A stretch of 23,096 nucleotides of DNA from Basidiobolus heterosporus B8920 (GCA_000697455.1 JNET01034145.1:1-23096), one strand, 5' to 3'. Positions 9,674-21,400 are shown, counted from the first letter of the stretch. A program made the numbers and translations. Notes: a model not told the origin generated them from the sequence alone.

Positions 9674-10021
9674 GTATTCTTTTATCAGCTGTTGAGCGTT
9701 TGTTGAAGAGACAGGCTTATTAATTCGGGAAGCGTGACTATTGTAGACGCTTGGGAAAGTATGGAGTACATAAAGCGGTTGTTAACCTCATTCCTTTAAC
9801 TGATTACTTCTGGTTATGAGCAATTCTATTGGGATGGTTACCACGAGTATTACTAAAATGGGCACAGCTATCTAAACTCTTCACAGAACAAGAATACTTT
9901 GGCTAAGCTATACAACTTGACTAGTATTAAATGTTCATAAACAGGGATAAATCTGACTGTTGATTCCTAACATTTTGGCCGTCTTCTCTCTTTTCCCAAT
10001 CCGTAACAAATATTGCATAAC

Positions 10022-10029
10022 TGACGTCA
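10022..10029. promoter_or_regulatory. CRE palindrome TGACGTCA (second copy)
   Basis: A second perfect CRE, 356 bp from the first and 140 bp downstream of the NIPA stop codon. That position makes it an unusual promoter element unless the region has another transcript. Confidence 0.4.
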
Positions 10030-10033
10030 ATTA

Positions 10034-10039
10034 TTTATT
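10034..10039 (-). terminator. Poly(A) signal of the NIPA gene
   Basis: AATAAA on minus (TTTATT on plus), 130 bp after the stop at 10169. Confidence 0.4.
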
Positions 10040-10168
10040 ATCGCTTATCAGACAAAACATCAGTTATTAATTTGATTAGTGATCAATGTCTATCCTGACA
10101 CATGAATAAAAAGCTATATACACATCTTCAAATACAGGATAACGAATATACACAAGGTGTCAAGTGCT

Positions 10169-11474
10169 CTATGGCTCATTAGTACACTGGGTCATGCCAA
10201 ACGTGTTATGTTCCAAGTCAGGCAAAGTCATGTATCGGTTTGAAATCTCCACGTGATCTTGATTCCTGGACTTGGATAGCAATCGTACTCCAAACACTAA
10301 CGTGATGACTCCCACGAAGATCATGAGTAGTACCCACCATGGATATGTTTCAAACTGATCCAGATACACACAGGTGTTGAGTAATCCGACACACGTATAG
10401 AAGCAATAGAATAGTGGAATAACCACCACTGAATTAGCGTATTTGAGCGCATTGTTCAAACAGTAGAGCTAACAATGAGTAGAATAGGATGAGATCAATA
10501 TTCGCATAACATGAGGTAACACAATACATACCTGTACTACGGCGGTGAAGATCAAACCAATCACAATGAAAATGGATAGTCCATCAGTGAATTGGTTTTC
10601 GGTAGACATCGAAATTACGAGCAGACGTATTCTATGAAATTGTTGGGATTATCGGGATTTAACAAAGATCAAGTCGGTGGATTAACTGTCGCACTTACCC
10701 ACTCTTCGCTAGCAAAAGCGTTTCACTGGCAAACAAACCGCCAATACATGCAAAAGATATTCCAATCAAACGAAGCAACCGATTCTCTTCGATAGATTTT
10801 GATAGCCAGTTTTCTTGCTTTTTGCTCACTTGATTTTTTGTATAAACTGCGAATATGAAGCCTCCGACCGTGGTTAAGTTTAATACAGAAAAATATGCGA
10901 TGAAGAGTGGGCGATAGTAGAGTAGCTTCAAAATACTCAGAGACAATTCGCTTTCGTCTAATATCATCAAGATTAGCACTTCTCTACAAATATCATCTTT
11001 CTAACAAACTTACAGTCATCTCCCTCCCTAAGACCCCCAAATATGACAACCCATATCACACTGCATATCACGATAGCAGTTCCTTGAAGGTCAGTTCTAG
11101 TAATGGGTGTGCCAACTAGAAGTCTGGCAAAGATAAAGTTAAAGATAAGCGCGACAGAGCCAAGTGGTGCAACCCATTGTGTTTTTAGGAAATCTAAATT
11201 GGCCACAATATAAATACTTGCAAGTTTTGCAATGAGAAGAAATATTAAACATACTTAAGGCAACTGAACTCCCGATCACTTGACTTCCAACATAACAATA
11301 TAACCCAAGATGCCATCCCCAACGTAAAAACTCATGTTTTCGCTGCTCTGGTGGTAGAGCCTCATTCCGAGAATGATCTCGTTTCATTAGGTTTGTCCCA
11401 AAGGCATCAATTATAGAGGCGCACAATGAAACTATAAAGCCGATAATGTAATTTGAGAGGGTAGATTCAGGCAT
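10169..11474 (-). CDS. NIPA-type magnesium transporter, five exons
   Basis: Exons 11255-11474, 11014-11193, 10699-10957, 10532-10631 and 10169-10468 join in frame to 352 residues. Donors are GTATGT, GTAAGT, GTAAGT and GTATGT; acceptors all end in TAG. The protein has about nine hydrophobic helices. NIPA/DUF803 hallmarks are TLSNYIIGFIVSLCAS at the N-terminus, LKTQWVAPLGSVALIFNF, LLVGTPITRTDLQGTAIV, GGLFASETLLLAKSG and ALKYANSVVVIPLFYC. NIPA proteins sit in plasma or endosomal membranes and carry Mg2+. A long cytosolic loop (about 160-180, with KNQVSKKQENWLSKS) is not conserved in the family as I recall it. The start at 11474 is the first Met before helix 1. A longer open frame upstream (to 11555) ends in an acceptor-like ATTAG, so a 5' UTR intron is possible. 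The acceptor of the second intron (exon from 10957) was chosen over a nearer AG because it has a branch-like GCTAAT upstream. Confidence 0.92.
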
Positions 11475-12106
11475 GCTAATTGTGTAACAAATGACTGATT
11501 CCGCAGCTACGCCTGGTAAAAGGGTCGACAATAATTTTTGTATACAAGCATACACGGTGATCGAGCTGAATTTAAATGCTTGCTAGCTGACTAAAGCGAT
11601 CTGTGGAATTTCGGAACCTTGTTCTGTAGGGTAAATCTATAGGGAAATAGCTGACGCCGGTGTCGACTTTTAAGGGAATCTCCAATGTGATAATGATATG
11701 AATGGGATGGCAAGCAGAATCCATAGGCTGGAGATGATTGAGTAAGAATTGAATGGAAAAATTCAATCCGAAGATTCCCCGCCCAATCCACGATTGACAA
11801 TAGCTTCGGTGATAACCGAAATCCTCTCTTCGAGGCACTAGTTTCGGTGTTGTGGCAACACACAAGCCGTTTTGAAACAAAGTCATGTTAGTAAGTTAGC
11901 CTGGGTTTGAAGTTGGTTACACATGCATCGATTTAGAAAAGATTGCGTCTGTTCCTAAATTCCGATACACTGAGCAGCTGTGTTTACAGACAGATAGAGG
12001 CGGATATTATTGTCACTATGATTGCTACACCATGAATATTAACGAGATGGATAGTTTATTGTATAGGTTATTCAGGGGTCACTGCTACTAGTCGACCTAG
12101 TGATAA
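11475..12106. other. Intergenic region between NIPA and annexin genes
   Basis: This 632 bp includes the NIPA promoter and the annexin 3' UTR. A minus-strand open frame of 104 residues (11572-11886) shows no family motif and odd composition; it could be a 5' exon of NIPA, but I see no support. Nothing else was recognised. Confidence 0.3.
12055..12060 (-). terminator. Poly(A) signal of the annexin gene
   Basis: AATAAA on minus (TTTATT on plus), about 47 bp after the stop at 12107. Confidence 0.45.
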
Positions 12107-13829
12107 TCACTGACCAATGCTAGCAAGCAACAAGGCACGGTAATCACCGCTGGTCTCTCCATGCACACGATTGTATAATGATTTCCCGTATTTACGCTGA
12201 TATGCTTGTTTAACATGGGGCATGAGATGTGGATGTCTAAAACGGATGGTCAAACGCGATAGCTTTTCTTCCCTTGTACCAAATCCTCTCATTGACTCTT
12301 CAAACTGGTCAGCTGCCCACTCGTATCGGTTTTGAACAAACCCAACTACACTCAACAAACCCCGCTCGATATCTCCAGAGAACTCGCTCTTGATCACTTT
12401 CTGAATAGGCTTTCCGTACTTGATTTGATATTGGGAGAAGACCTGGGCCAAATGTGCTTCAGATCTGGTGCAAATGATAGAGATAAACACTGCTTCATCA
12501 GTCCCGAATCTCTTCTCACCAGCGCGATACAAAGCCTCTACGTCAGCACCGGTATCATAGACTTGTTGGGATTCATCTCGACCACCCTGAAGTTTAGAGG
12601 TGAGCCATCTACATCCATGTGAAACCATTACGGTGATTTGTGATATTTACCTGTAACAAGGAGACCAAAAGTCGCTTGAAATTATGACTTGTATCGCTAG
12701 CAATCTCACGCTCCATATCGCGATTATACATATATCTGTAGCATTGCTTCAAATTATTCATTTCAGAGTTGCTGCGACCAACAATGAGTTCGATCAATGT
12801 CTCCTCATCAGTTCCTAATCCTGCAATAGAGTTGTGGATGCATTTGCACTCAAACTCTGGCTGAGGAACCGCGAAGCCTTGTAGTAAGTAACCAAAATCC
12901 CCAGATGTTTCGCTACGAAAGGCGTCCGCCAATGATTTTCCATAGTTAGCTTTGTAGGCATGGGATAGCGTGGCGATTTGTTCCGGTGTACGTTGTGCGA
13001 CGATGTTGATTATAGCTTTCTCATCGGTTCTAATAACAAGAAGGTAATCACATGAATAAATGTTATCTGGTGGTTTTGCAGAGCAAACTCTATGAATTTA
13101 CCCAAAGCCCTTCATAGCACTTCTTAGTGCTTGTGCGTCTTGATTTGCTTGATTCGTCGTGTACATTGAGCCGTAGGGACTAGCACCGTGCTGACCACCC
13201 TGGTTGAAGGGTGCACCCATAGGCGCACCCGGGGGTGGAGGTCTTGAATAATTGTTGTGGGCTGTTTGACCATAACCAGGCCCTGGTGGTCCTTGGTGCG
13301 AGTTGGATGGGTATTGGGGATAGGCGTTTGGTGGATTGGCTGAGTGAGGTTGAGACATGGGAAAACCTGCGAAATTTTGAGAAGGTGGTGGATATGCATC
13401 TTGAGGACCTGCAGGGGGGCCTCCAGGAGGATAGAAAGCATTTGTATTCCCTGGGTAATTATTACCGGAATGACTTGGAGGTGGACCAGGTGGAGGAGGA
13501 TAAGCTGAAGACTGTTGTGGGGGATACGAGCTGTTTCCATAAGTAGATTGGTGTTGATGTTGAGACTGTGGAGGATAGTTGTTGTTGTAGTTGGATCCTT
13601 GAGGTGGTGGTGGTGGGGGATAACTGCTGCTGTTATATGCTTGATTCTGAGGGGGATAACCACTGTTGTTATGTGGCTGATTTTGAGGAGGATAGCCACC
13701 ACCATACTGTCCACCTTGCTGTGGTGGTGGGGGGTAGGCATTGTTACCACCATATTGTGGTCCTTGCTGAGGTGGTGGATAATACCCGGAATTCTGAGGA
13801 TATTGATTACCGTAAGGATATTGAGACAT
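12107..13829 (-). CDS. Annexin with Pro/Gln/Tyr-rich N-terminal domain, three exons
   Basis: Exons 13102-13829, 12651-13029 and 12107-12586 join in frame to 528 residues. Introns are GTAAAT...ATTAG (72 bp) and GTAAAT...TTCAG (64 bp). Residues 1 to about 230 are low-complexity PYPPQ/YPPPP/GQYGG repeats. The rest (~298 residues) is a four-repeat annexin core. The repeat starts are GFGTDEKAI, GLGTDEETL, RFGTDEAVF and GFGTREEKL. Each repeat has its acidic partner about 38-40 residues on (SETSGD, SDTSHN, SEFSGD, GETSGD), so several type II Ca2+ sites look usable. Annexins bind acidic phospholipid membranes in a Ca2+-dependent way. The disordered N-terminus resembles those of annexin A7/A11, Dictyostelium and filamentous-fungal annexins, which drive self-association. 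The first intron splits the GFGT motif of repeat 1, so the tail and the core's first residues are joined by splicing. Very sure of the family. Confidence 0.97.
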
Positions 13830-14504
13830 GACTTCACGAAGGATGCTTAAGTTGCTAAGTTGGGATAGAAAAGTGTGCTTTTGTGCTATGGAAAACTAGA
13901 ATGCCTCTTCACCAGAAACAGGTGAGTTTTAGTCTTGATTATAGAGGAGAGTCACCAAGGTGTAGCAATAGCAATATCAACTGATATCACTGAATCAGCT
14001 TCTAATTGATGCTAGTTCATCCTAGCAACACCCGGGAACAGCATGTGACGTATTTCCCTTTCAACATTCTCATTCGTAGATGAGTGAAAACATCACCTGC
14101 TAACTTCCTAGTAGCTACGAAATAACTGATGATGCGGGTGATTGCCTAACCCCAAGTATGACTAGCTCACCTTGATTGGCAACAAATGTGGGCATGATCC
14201 AATCTAGAGTGACTAGCTCTACTAACCCCAGTCCTAACCCTAGCTATCTACATACCCAATCTAAACATTTTTATTGAATCTCATTTCTCCCATTTCCGTA
14301 CACATTTCCATACACATTTCCATACATTTCTATACATATTCGCCTAATGTCATCGGGAAAATAGAGAAATTAATCTAATCACTTCTTAATATCAGTTATC
14401 AGTTATTAGATACTAAACTAGGTTACTGCTCTAGTTTAAACAAATCCATGGTGTATACATATATAGTGGAAAGTATGTGAGATCATCACGACTACAAGAA
14501 TGTG
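13830..14504. other. Intergenic region upstream of the annexin gene
   Basis: Presumed annexin promoter (near 13830-14100) and spacer up to the retroelement debris. It contains a TGACGT half-CRE at 14045-14050 and a small tandem repeat at 14291-14337. No gene is seen. Confidence 0.35.
14291..14337. repeat. Short tandem repeat of a CATTTCCATACA unit
   Basis: Four imperfect units start with CATTTC at 14291, 14303, 14315 and 14325 (unit length 12, 12, 10, 10). A simple satellite-like repeat with no evident function. Confidence 0.7.
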
Positions 14505-14912
14505 TAAATGTTAGATTTATAACTAGTCATGAATATGTCCGAATCAGCTAAAACACTTCCAGTATTCTTAACCCTCTTTAACAGTATGTGATAGTCTCAT
14601 AGTTCAAGTTAATAGTATTAGGTCCATATTTTTCTACAATAAGACATCAAGTGAAAATACTGTTGTGAGCTTCTAGCAGTTATTGAAGGTGATTCAGGTA
14701 ACTAGGTAGATGCAATTTGCACTTGAAGATTGACTTCTTGACAAAAGTATATGTCAACTTTACACATGTGAAAATCACATATTCTTCTAAATCTCCAAAC
14801 AACTCCCAAAATCTTGCAACACATAGAAGCCATACATAAAGTAAAGCACAAGTGCAAATCTCAGATGGACAGTAGTAGCTTAGTATACTTCATATTGACT
14901 CAACTTTGCTTG
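14505..14912. repeat. Old LTR debris of the local Copia family, both orientations
   Basis: Three LTR pieces can be matched to the better copies nearby. About 14505-14660 resembles the right-hand part of the LTR (AATGTTAGATTTAT..., then ACATCAAGTGAAAATAC). 14661 to about 14700 starts TGTTGTGAG like an LTR left end in plus orientation. 14731-14821 is an LTR left end in the opposite orientation, ending TTGCAACA. The matches are clear by eye but divergent, so these are among the oldest pieces here. 14822-14912 is unassigned AT-rich sequence. Confidence 0.6.
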
Positions 14913-15432
14913 TGTTGTGAGGTTCTAAGATTTATTGGAAGTGATTTGGAAAATGAGAAGAATATGTGGACTTCACTTGTAGATTTATGGAATGTGAAGT
15001 TGTCTTTTATACTTTTCTCAAAAAGTCAGCAAAGAAACATAGAGAATGCATTAAGAAAGGCCCTAGGAACATTTGTGCAAAGCTTAGGGTCAATTGGACA
15101 TGTTTGAGAAAGTCAAGTATCCTGGGTACTGCTAAATGTTGAAGTTAAGTTAGTTTAGCACCTAAGTATTCATATAACTAGGTATATAGCTTATTTTTTG
15201 TATTTATGAGATATTTGTCAAAGCTGAAATGCATAACATCAATTTGGATTAATTACAAGATTATGAAATGTTGGATTTATGGGAAATCTTGAACATGTTC
15301 AAATGAGCTGAAACATCTAGAGTATGCTCTTAGAGCCCTCTAGAACTGCACAAAGTAGTTTCATTACTTAGTTCTAACAAAAGATATAAATACCTCTCTT
15401 TATTACAATAAATACTAAGTGAAAGTACAACA
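14913..15432 (-). repeat. LTR (3' LTR of Copia remnant 1)
   Basis: Starts TGTTGTGAGG and ends GTACAACA on plus, a 520 bp repeat with the TG...CA ends and 6 bp inverted tips (TGTTGT/ACAACA) usual for LTRs. It shares long blocks with the copies at 18143-18446, 21804-22514 and 22658-23095. The neighbouring coding remnant is on the minus strand and lies to the right, so this is its downstream LTR. Divergence from the related copies is high, roughly a fifth of positions by eye over one block, so the insertion is not recent. Confidence 0.75.
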
Positions 15433-18088
15433 ACTTCCTAATATCTAAAGTCACTTTCAATATCACTATTTTCAATTTCAACATATTCCACTTCCTGGCT
15501 GATTGTTTCAACCTTTGCAACATTTTTACTTCTTTATACATCATCTCAGGATGACCTGGATCCTCAAAAATATCAGACTGGTGCCTGGGTAGCTTCTCCT
15601 TGAGCTGATCTTGAGTTAAGCTAGATCTAAACTCCATAGCCTTGACATGAAAGCTATATTGCACTGCAATTGCAAGCAGCATTCTAATGACTTGAATCTT
15701 TCCACCAGTTCACGGGTTTTCTTCTGATATATGTCTCCTATCTGAGTACATCCCTTAGCCACATGTCCTTCTGTATGCTTGTCTTTAGATCTCTCCAACA
15801 CCTGTTTATCTTCCTGCATAGATTCTGACTTATGCAACTTCCAGCCCTCTTGTAGGCTATTGTTGGTCCTTGCTTTGGTATTCCTGAGTACCTGGTACTC
15901 CTCAGACTTTGCTCATCCATAAAACTTTGTGTAAGGACTCTCCCTGGTCTCTCTTGGACCTAGAACTTCATCAAAATAGGCAGTACATCCAGTAGGCCTA
16001 TTTTGGCATAACTTAGGTATTAAGCAGTCTATATGACCTTTTCTGATTATAGTAGCCCAAAAATATGCATTTCCTTCTTTTTGGCTTGTCATCTGACCCT
16101 TTTCTGGTCAATACTCTGGCATATGCTCTACTTCCAAATTCTCTAGATGATGCATATCTGACTTGGATCCATACCATGCTTCAAATGGTGTAGAACAACA
16201 TAGCTCACTGTTAAAAATCTTATACTTAACATAAACAGTAGTAGCCACAGCTTTGGCCCAATATTTGTAGGATAATAACTGATCATGAATCATGAATTCT
16301 GCCATATCAATAACATGCCTGCTAGCATGTCCTGAAACTGCTCCTGGACTAGTAGAACATGGTCCCTTAGTGTCTTACTGTATACCTACAACTTACAGAA
16401 ACTCAGAAAGTCTCTTGAGGTAAATTATCACCATTTTTGTACTGGATCCACTTGATTTTTTGGTTGGTTTCTTCCTCTGCCATTCCTTTATGTTTCTTGA
16501 GTGTAGGTAGTACTTTCTTGCTTTTCAAAAAATATACCCAAGCATATCTTGTTTGTCATAAATAAACGATGTGAAATATCTTTTTCCACCTAAAGAAATA
16601 TTCTTCATAGGACCACACAGATCCACATCAATCAGATTCAACTTTTTTGTAATTTTGATCACTCCTGAGCTTATCCACCATTGCCTGGCTTGTCTTCTAC
16701 TAACACAGTACTCACAGGTGCTCTGTGTAACCAAAATTTCAGGATTTATGCCCAAAACCATTTGATTTTTGATCAAGTTTTCCATTTTAAAGCTCTAATA
16801 TGGCCTAATCTCCTGTGCTATATTTCTGAGATTTTGTCCATGGTTTTACCCATAAAGCCACCTGTAGATCCATCAGGAATAAGTGCCAACTCATACAGAT
16901 CATCCTCCTTTGAGCCAGATTCCATAGAGCTACCATTTTGATCACAGATTGTGCACCAATTTTGATCAAAATTAAACCTACATCCTTGAGCAGTAGCTTG
17001 ACCTACAAAGAGTAAATTTCTTGCAATGTTTAGTACATATAGCATGTTCTTCAGGGTCACAATTACTGCCTTTGAACCTCTCCTCAACCTCAGCTTAATT
17101 GTACCAGAAGCAACTGCTTCTGATCTCTCATCATTTCCCATGTAAATGTGCCTGACTGCATTTATTAAATCCACTACACCACTCCTTTTGTTTTCTAATA
17201 TGTTGGGATGCTCCAGAATCAATAAACCACATCTGACTATCACTCTTTGTAGCCATAGATAAGGCTGATATAAACAACTGGTCCACCATTGTATTTGCAG
17301 CATTTCCAGATTCAGCATTTGGTGTTTCATTGGCAATTCTTTTCTTGCAATCCTTCTTCCAATAGCCTGGTTTTTTACAATAATAGCAGGTACCTTTCCT
17401 TGGTCCTTTTCACCTTTGGGGGGCATAGGATCATGGTTGTAAGCTCCAATAAATGCATTTTCTTTAGCATTTTCATCATCATTTGTGCACCTCATTTCTT
17501 CATGTGTTAATCTTGCATTAACAAACTCCAAAGTTAAGTCTTCAATTCTGGATTACAGAGACACAGTAAGACTTTCATACTCCTTTGGTAGACTAGTTAA
17601 TAGTGTCATAACTATATCATCTTCACTAACTGGGGCACCAATTGCTTGCAGTCTAGACACCATTGATTTTACTAAATCAATATGTGCCACCATTGAGTCA
17701 CCAGATTTCTTTTTCAGAGAAAAGAAATCGTCTAAGAAATAGCCTATTGCACAGGTTTTTGACCTCATAGATATTCACCAACATACTTCAGGCTTTGGCA
17801 GCAGAATCAACAGAGTATATGCAACAATTGCTTCCAAGTTAAATTCAAACCAATAATAGCAAATGCTTGCCTTTCTCTCTTCTTAAACCTTCCTATAGCT
17901 TCAGGGGACTCCTTTGGCATTACTTCTTCACCTTAGACAATATCCAGAGTTCTCTTTCTTCAAGCATCATTTGCATCATATATTTACACAAGAAATAGTC
18001 TTCTTTAACAAACTTTGTAATACTGGCAACTGTATTGGTAAAACTGAAACTTAACATTGTTTAGAGGATAGCAGCAGGGCCCATGACC
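15433..18088 (-). mobile_element. Ty1/Copia LTR retrotransposon remnant 1 (internal region)
   Basis: A fossil with its coding side on the minus strand. Parts seen in family order: gag-like sequence (about 17530-18060), zinc-knuckle region (about 17330-17395), aspartic protease and gag-pre-integrase region (about 16850-17260), and integrase core pieces (about 16100-16790, with LIDVDLCGPM and STPFEAWYGSKSDMHHL). It is broken, with more than ten breaks, and is shorter than a usual Copia interior. The order protease-integrase places it in Ty1/Copia, not Ty3/Gypsy. The primer-binding site lies at 18077-18088 and the downstream LTR at 14913-15432. Confidence 0.85.
18077..18088 (-). other. Primer-binding site of Copia remnant 1 (half-tRNA type)
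   Basis: Directly inside the 5' LTR boundary, plus-strand GGGCCCATGACC closely resembles the anticodon arm of initiator tRNA-Met (GGGCCCAUAACC in animals). Drosophila copia and yeast Ty5 are known to prime from such an internal tRNA-iMet fragment. Confidence 0.6.
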
Positions 18089-18446
18089 TGTTGATAGTGA
18101 AAACAAGGATATTTGAAGTGACTCTGGATATTGAGTTGAAGTTGTTGTACTTTCACTTGATGTTTTATTGTAGTAAAGAAAGGTATTTTTACATTTTGTT
18201 AGAACTAAGCAAAAAAACTATTACATACTACTCTAGAGGGTTCTAAGAGCATACTGTAGAGGTTTCAACTCATTTAGACATGCTTATATTTTTCATAAAT
18301 TTAACATTTTATAATCTTGTAATTAATCCAAATTGATGTTTTGCATTTCAGCATTGACAAATATCTCACAAATACTAGATATAACCACTATTACTGATCA
18401 TATGAATACTTAAGTGCTAACCTAACTTAATTTCAACAGTATCCAG
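18089..18446. repeat. LTR piece followed by an oppositely oriented LTR piece
   Basis: 18089-18142 looks like the left end of the 5' LTR of remnant 1 in plus orientation. At 18143 TGTTGTACTTTCACTTGATG begins. This is the reverse complement of the family's LTR right end, and similarity to the LTR at 14913-15432 continues in reverse to about 18446. The reversed piece is therefore about 300 bp of LTR from an insertion, or rearrangement, in the opposite orientation. Identity to the 14913 copy is roughly 80% by eye. Confidence 0.7.
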
Positions 18447-21400
18447 TTAGGAATCTATTGTTATCAATATATCATTCCCAATTAGTATGAGTGTATCCCA
18501 GGAGATCATATTCTGCTCCAGAGAATGTATACTTAAGCATAGATCAATCAATCCTGTTAAATATCTGAAAATCTACTCAACTGCTGTGATTTGATCAGTT
18601 CCATAGTTTTGAAGATAATAGCTGACAACTCTCACTGAATATGCAATATCTGGATGTGTTCTAACAATGCTATACATGAAATTGCCAATCATATATTGAT
18701 AGGTAAACTTCTGGCTTTCAAGTGAGTCCAAGTGTGCTAGATTTGCACATTTATTGGTCAAGTTAAGGTTTGTCTGCATTGGGGTTGAAACAGGGTTACA
18801 TTCTTCCATTTTAAACCTTCCAAGTATATGTAGGATATATTCAGATTGGCTCAAGGTTACAGTTCTGACAGGTCTCTCTATATTTATCTGTATTTCCAGA
18901 TAGCACATCAATTCTCCAAGATCAGTCACTTTAAACTTAGTAGATAGGCTTGATTTAGTCACTTTCATTACTTTCAGGTCATTGGTGGATACTATAAGAT
19001 CATCTACATATAAGGCTAGCAAGACTGGACTTGACTTAACTGGCCTATAGTACATTCTATAATTAGCTTTGCTCTTTTAGAACTGCAATGTTTTCAAATA
19101 CACATCTAGCTAGCTGTGCCAAGCTCTAGATGATTGATGTAATTCATATAGAGTTTTCTTGAGTTTACAAACCATGTTAGGGTGTCTTGGGACTTTCAAT
19201 TTGTCTAGCTGGTTCATGTAGATACCCTCAGTTAGTTCTCCATTCAAAAAGGTTGCTTGAACATCCATTTGATGAATATAAAGATGATATTTAGCAGATA
19301 TTGCCAAAATCAATTTAATTGAATTAAACCTGGCTACCATTGCAAATGTTTCTGTATAGTCTATCCCCTCAGTCTGATAATACCTCTTGGCAACAAATCT
19401 TGCTTTGTTTCTTTTAACAGTATCATCTGGATCATAATTAATTACAAATACCCATCTGCATGAGATTCATCTTAAATCATCAGGTGATATGGTTAAAATT
19501 CAAGTTTGATTTTCCACAAGTGCCTGATATTTCTTAGGATTGCAGATCTTGAGAACTCCATCTGAGAGCTTTCCAGGGCTTCATTTAGGGTCTATGGATT
19601 CCTAATTTGAGCTGCACAGGCATTGGCTCAATTTTGAGACTCATTGATATAGTAATCAGGGCTATTTCTGGTCCAGTTTGATCTTCTGTTGTAGGAAATT
19701 GGGATCACAACTTCTGGTATTGTATTAGGCACCTCAGAGGCCTTCACCATGGTTGCAGGGCTCACAGGAGTACTGTTTTCTTTAATGTTGTGCTTTGGTT
19801 TAGCACTGATGATTGGTGATGGCAAAATGCTTTTCATCATCATTTGATGTAATTATTGGTGAATGTTTTAAATTTTCATCAAATAGAACATCTCCAGGCT
19901 TGTTCAGCTTCTTAACTTTGGTATCATATAGTCTGTAGGCTTTTGTTTCATTGCAATAGCTCACAAATATGCATTTTGTGCATTCTGGATCATATTTTGA
20001 CCAATATTTGGTCATATATAGACATAAGCTGTGCAATCAAAGACTCTGAAGTGTTTTACACTTGGTTTATATCCAGACCATGCCTCACATAGAATAGAAT
20101 CAAATAGAATTCTGTTAAAAATTGTATTTTCAAGATAAACAGCAGTAGCAACAGAATCCATCCAAGAATCATTGGACAATAATTCATCATTGATCTTGCC
20201 ATTTCAATTATGGTTCTAGCAAATGCTTCTTCCTTTCTTTTCATAAAGTAGACACAGGTATATTTTGTATAATCATCAATAAAGGTGGTTAAGCATCATT
20301 TTCTGCCTAAAGATAAATTCTGCATATGTCCACAAAGATCTGAGTGAGTTAGATCCAATTTTTTCAGACATTTAGTTATTCTAGAGCTCTTGAGCAGTTG
20401 TCTGGCTTGTTTCTTATATACACAGCCTTCACAGAGGTCCAAGTTGAATGAGAGATCAAAGTAGACTCCAGAAATTAGGTGATTTATGATAGTTTTCTTC
20501 AAATAACCAAATCCAACATGTTCAAATCTTTTTTGCCATGATAGAGCAAATTCTTAATTTGAATGACTTAGATATGCCTGAGGTTTAGCAGAAATATAAA
20601 TCTGCTAGTATAGGCTCATTGTCTTTGGTCTAAAGGCTAAATAAGTTCCGATTTTATCAGTACAGGTGCATCCTGATTTATCAAGATTGAACTTTAATCC
20701 TTCAGCTATGGCCTTGCTGACTGATAGTAAATTCTTGGCAATATCAGGTACATGCAATACCTCCTCAAAGGTAGACACTCTTGGCCCAGAAGCTCCATTT
20801 AGTTTCACCTGAATTGTTCCCATTCCAATAACATCTAATGTTTGGTCATCTCCCATGAAAACCTTTCTAATTGGCATTTCCTTGTACTGAATAAACCAAT
20901 CTTTTTGATTTATGAAGTGTTGGGATGCTCAAGAATCAATATGACACATCTAAGAGTTCTTGTTTGTAGTTAGATAGTGCAGGTATAAGCAGTTAATCAG
21001 TTAGTTGAAACAGCATATCCCAATTCAGCCTTCTTTCCTTCTTTTGCTAATCTTTTCCAGCAGTCATTACTTAAATGGCCAGCCATTTTACAATAAGCAC
21101 AGTATGTGTTACTTTTCTTCTTATAGTGTTTTATACCCTTATAAGAAGGTCTTCCATGGCCTAATAGTGCATTCTCATCTCCTTTTTGCCAGGTAAATGA
21201 TTTCAGCAAATCTTCATCCAGCCATCTTTCATAAACATATGTGGGTCAACTCTTCAATTATGAACTTCAAGACCATTAACAGGCTGGGACAGTTGTCAGG
21301 CAGGCTATTCAGGAGTGTAACAGTGATATCTTCATCTGTCATAGGTACCCCAATTGATTCCATTTCAACAGCTAAAGTTGTCACTCTTTTTATCAAGGAT

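Larger units (their letters stand above)
8059..10168. promoter_or_regulatory. 2.1 kb non-coding region upstream of the AVT3-like gene
   Basis: This is the longest gene-free stretch in the host-gene half. It should contain the AVT3-like promoter (near 8059-8300, with TATATAAG on minus at 8157-8164) and the 3' UTR of the NIPA gene near 10100-10168. In between lie a small palindromic repeat at 8627-8657 and two TGACGTCA palindromes. A 71-residue open frame at 8874-9089 shows no recognisable motif, and I do not call it a gene. No tRNA or repeat family is seen. Confidence 0.4.

Noticed and set aside
11572-11886. 104-residue minus-strand open frame between NIPA and annexin
   Set aside because: No recognisable family, and a second overlapping frame of similar length exists. 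It lies in the presumed NIPA promoter.
13124-13850. Long open frames on both strands across the annexin N-terminal exon (237, 111, 103 and 87 residues)
   Set aside because: They are shadows of the repetitive Pro/Gln/Tyr codons of the annexin tail and have absurd composition (runs of His/Ile or Val/Trp).
14220-14250. CCTAACCCTAG stretch suggestive of an interstitial telomere repeat
   Set aside because: Only about one and a half units are present and they are not tandem, so chance is enough.
14814-15107. 97-residue plus-strand open frame over the LTR
   Set aside because: It crosses LTR debris and the LTR left end; low-complexity AT-rich sequence with no family match.
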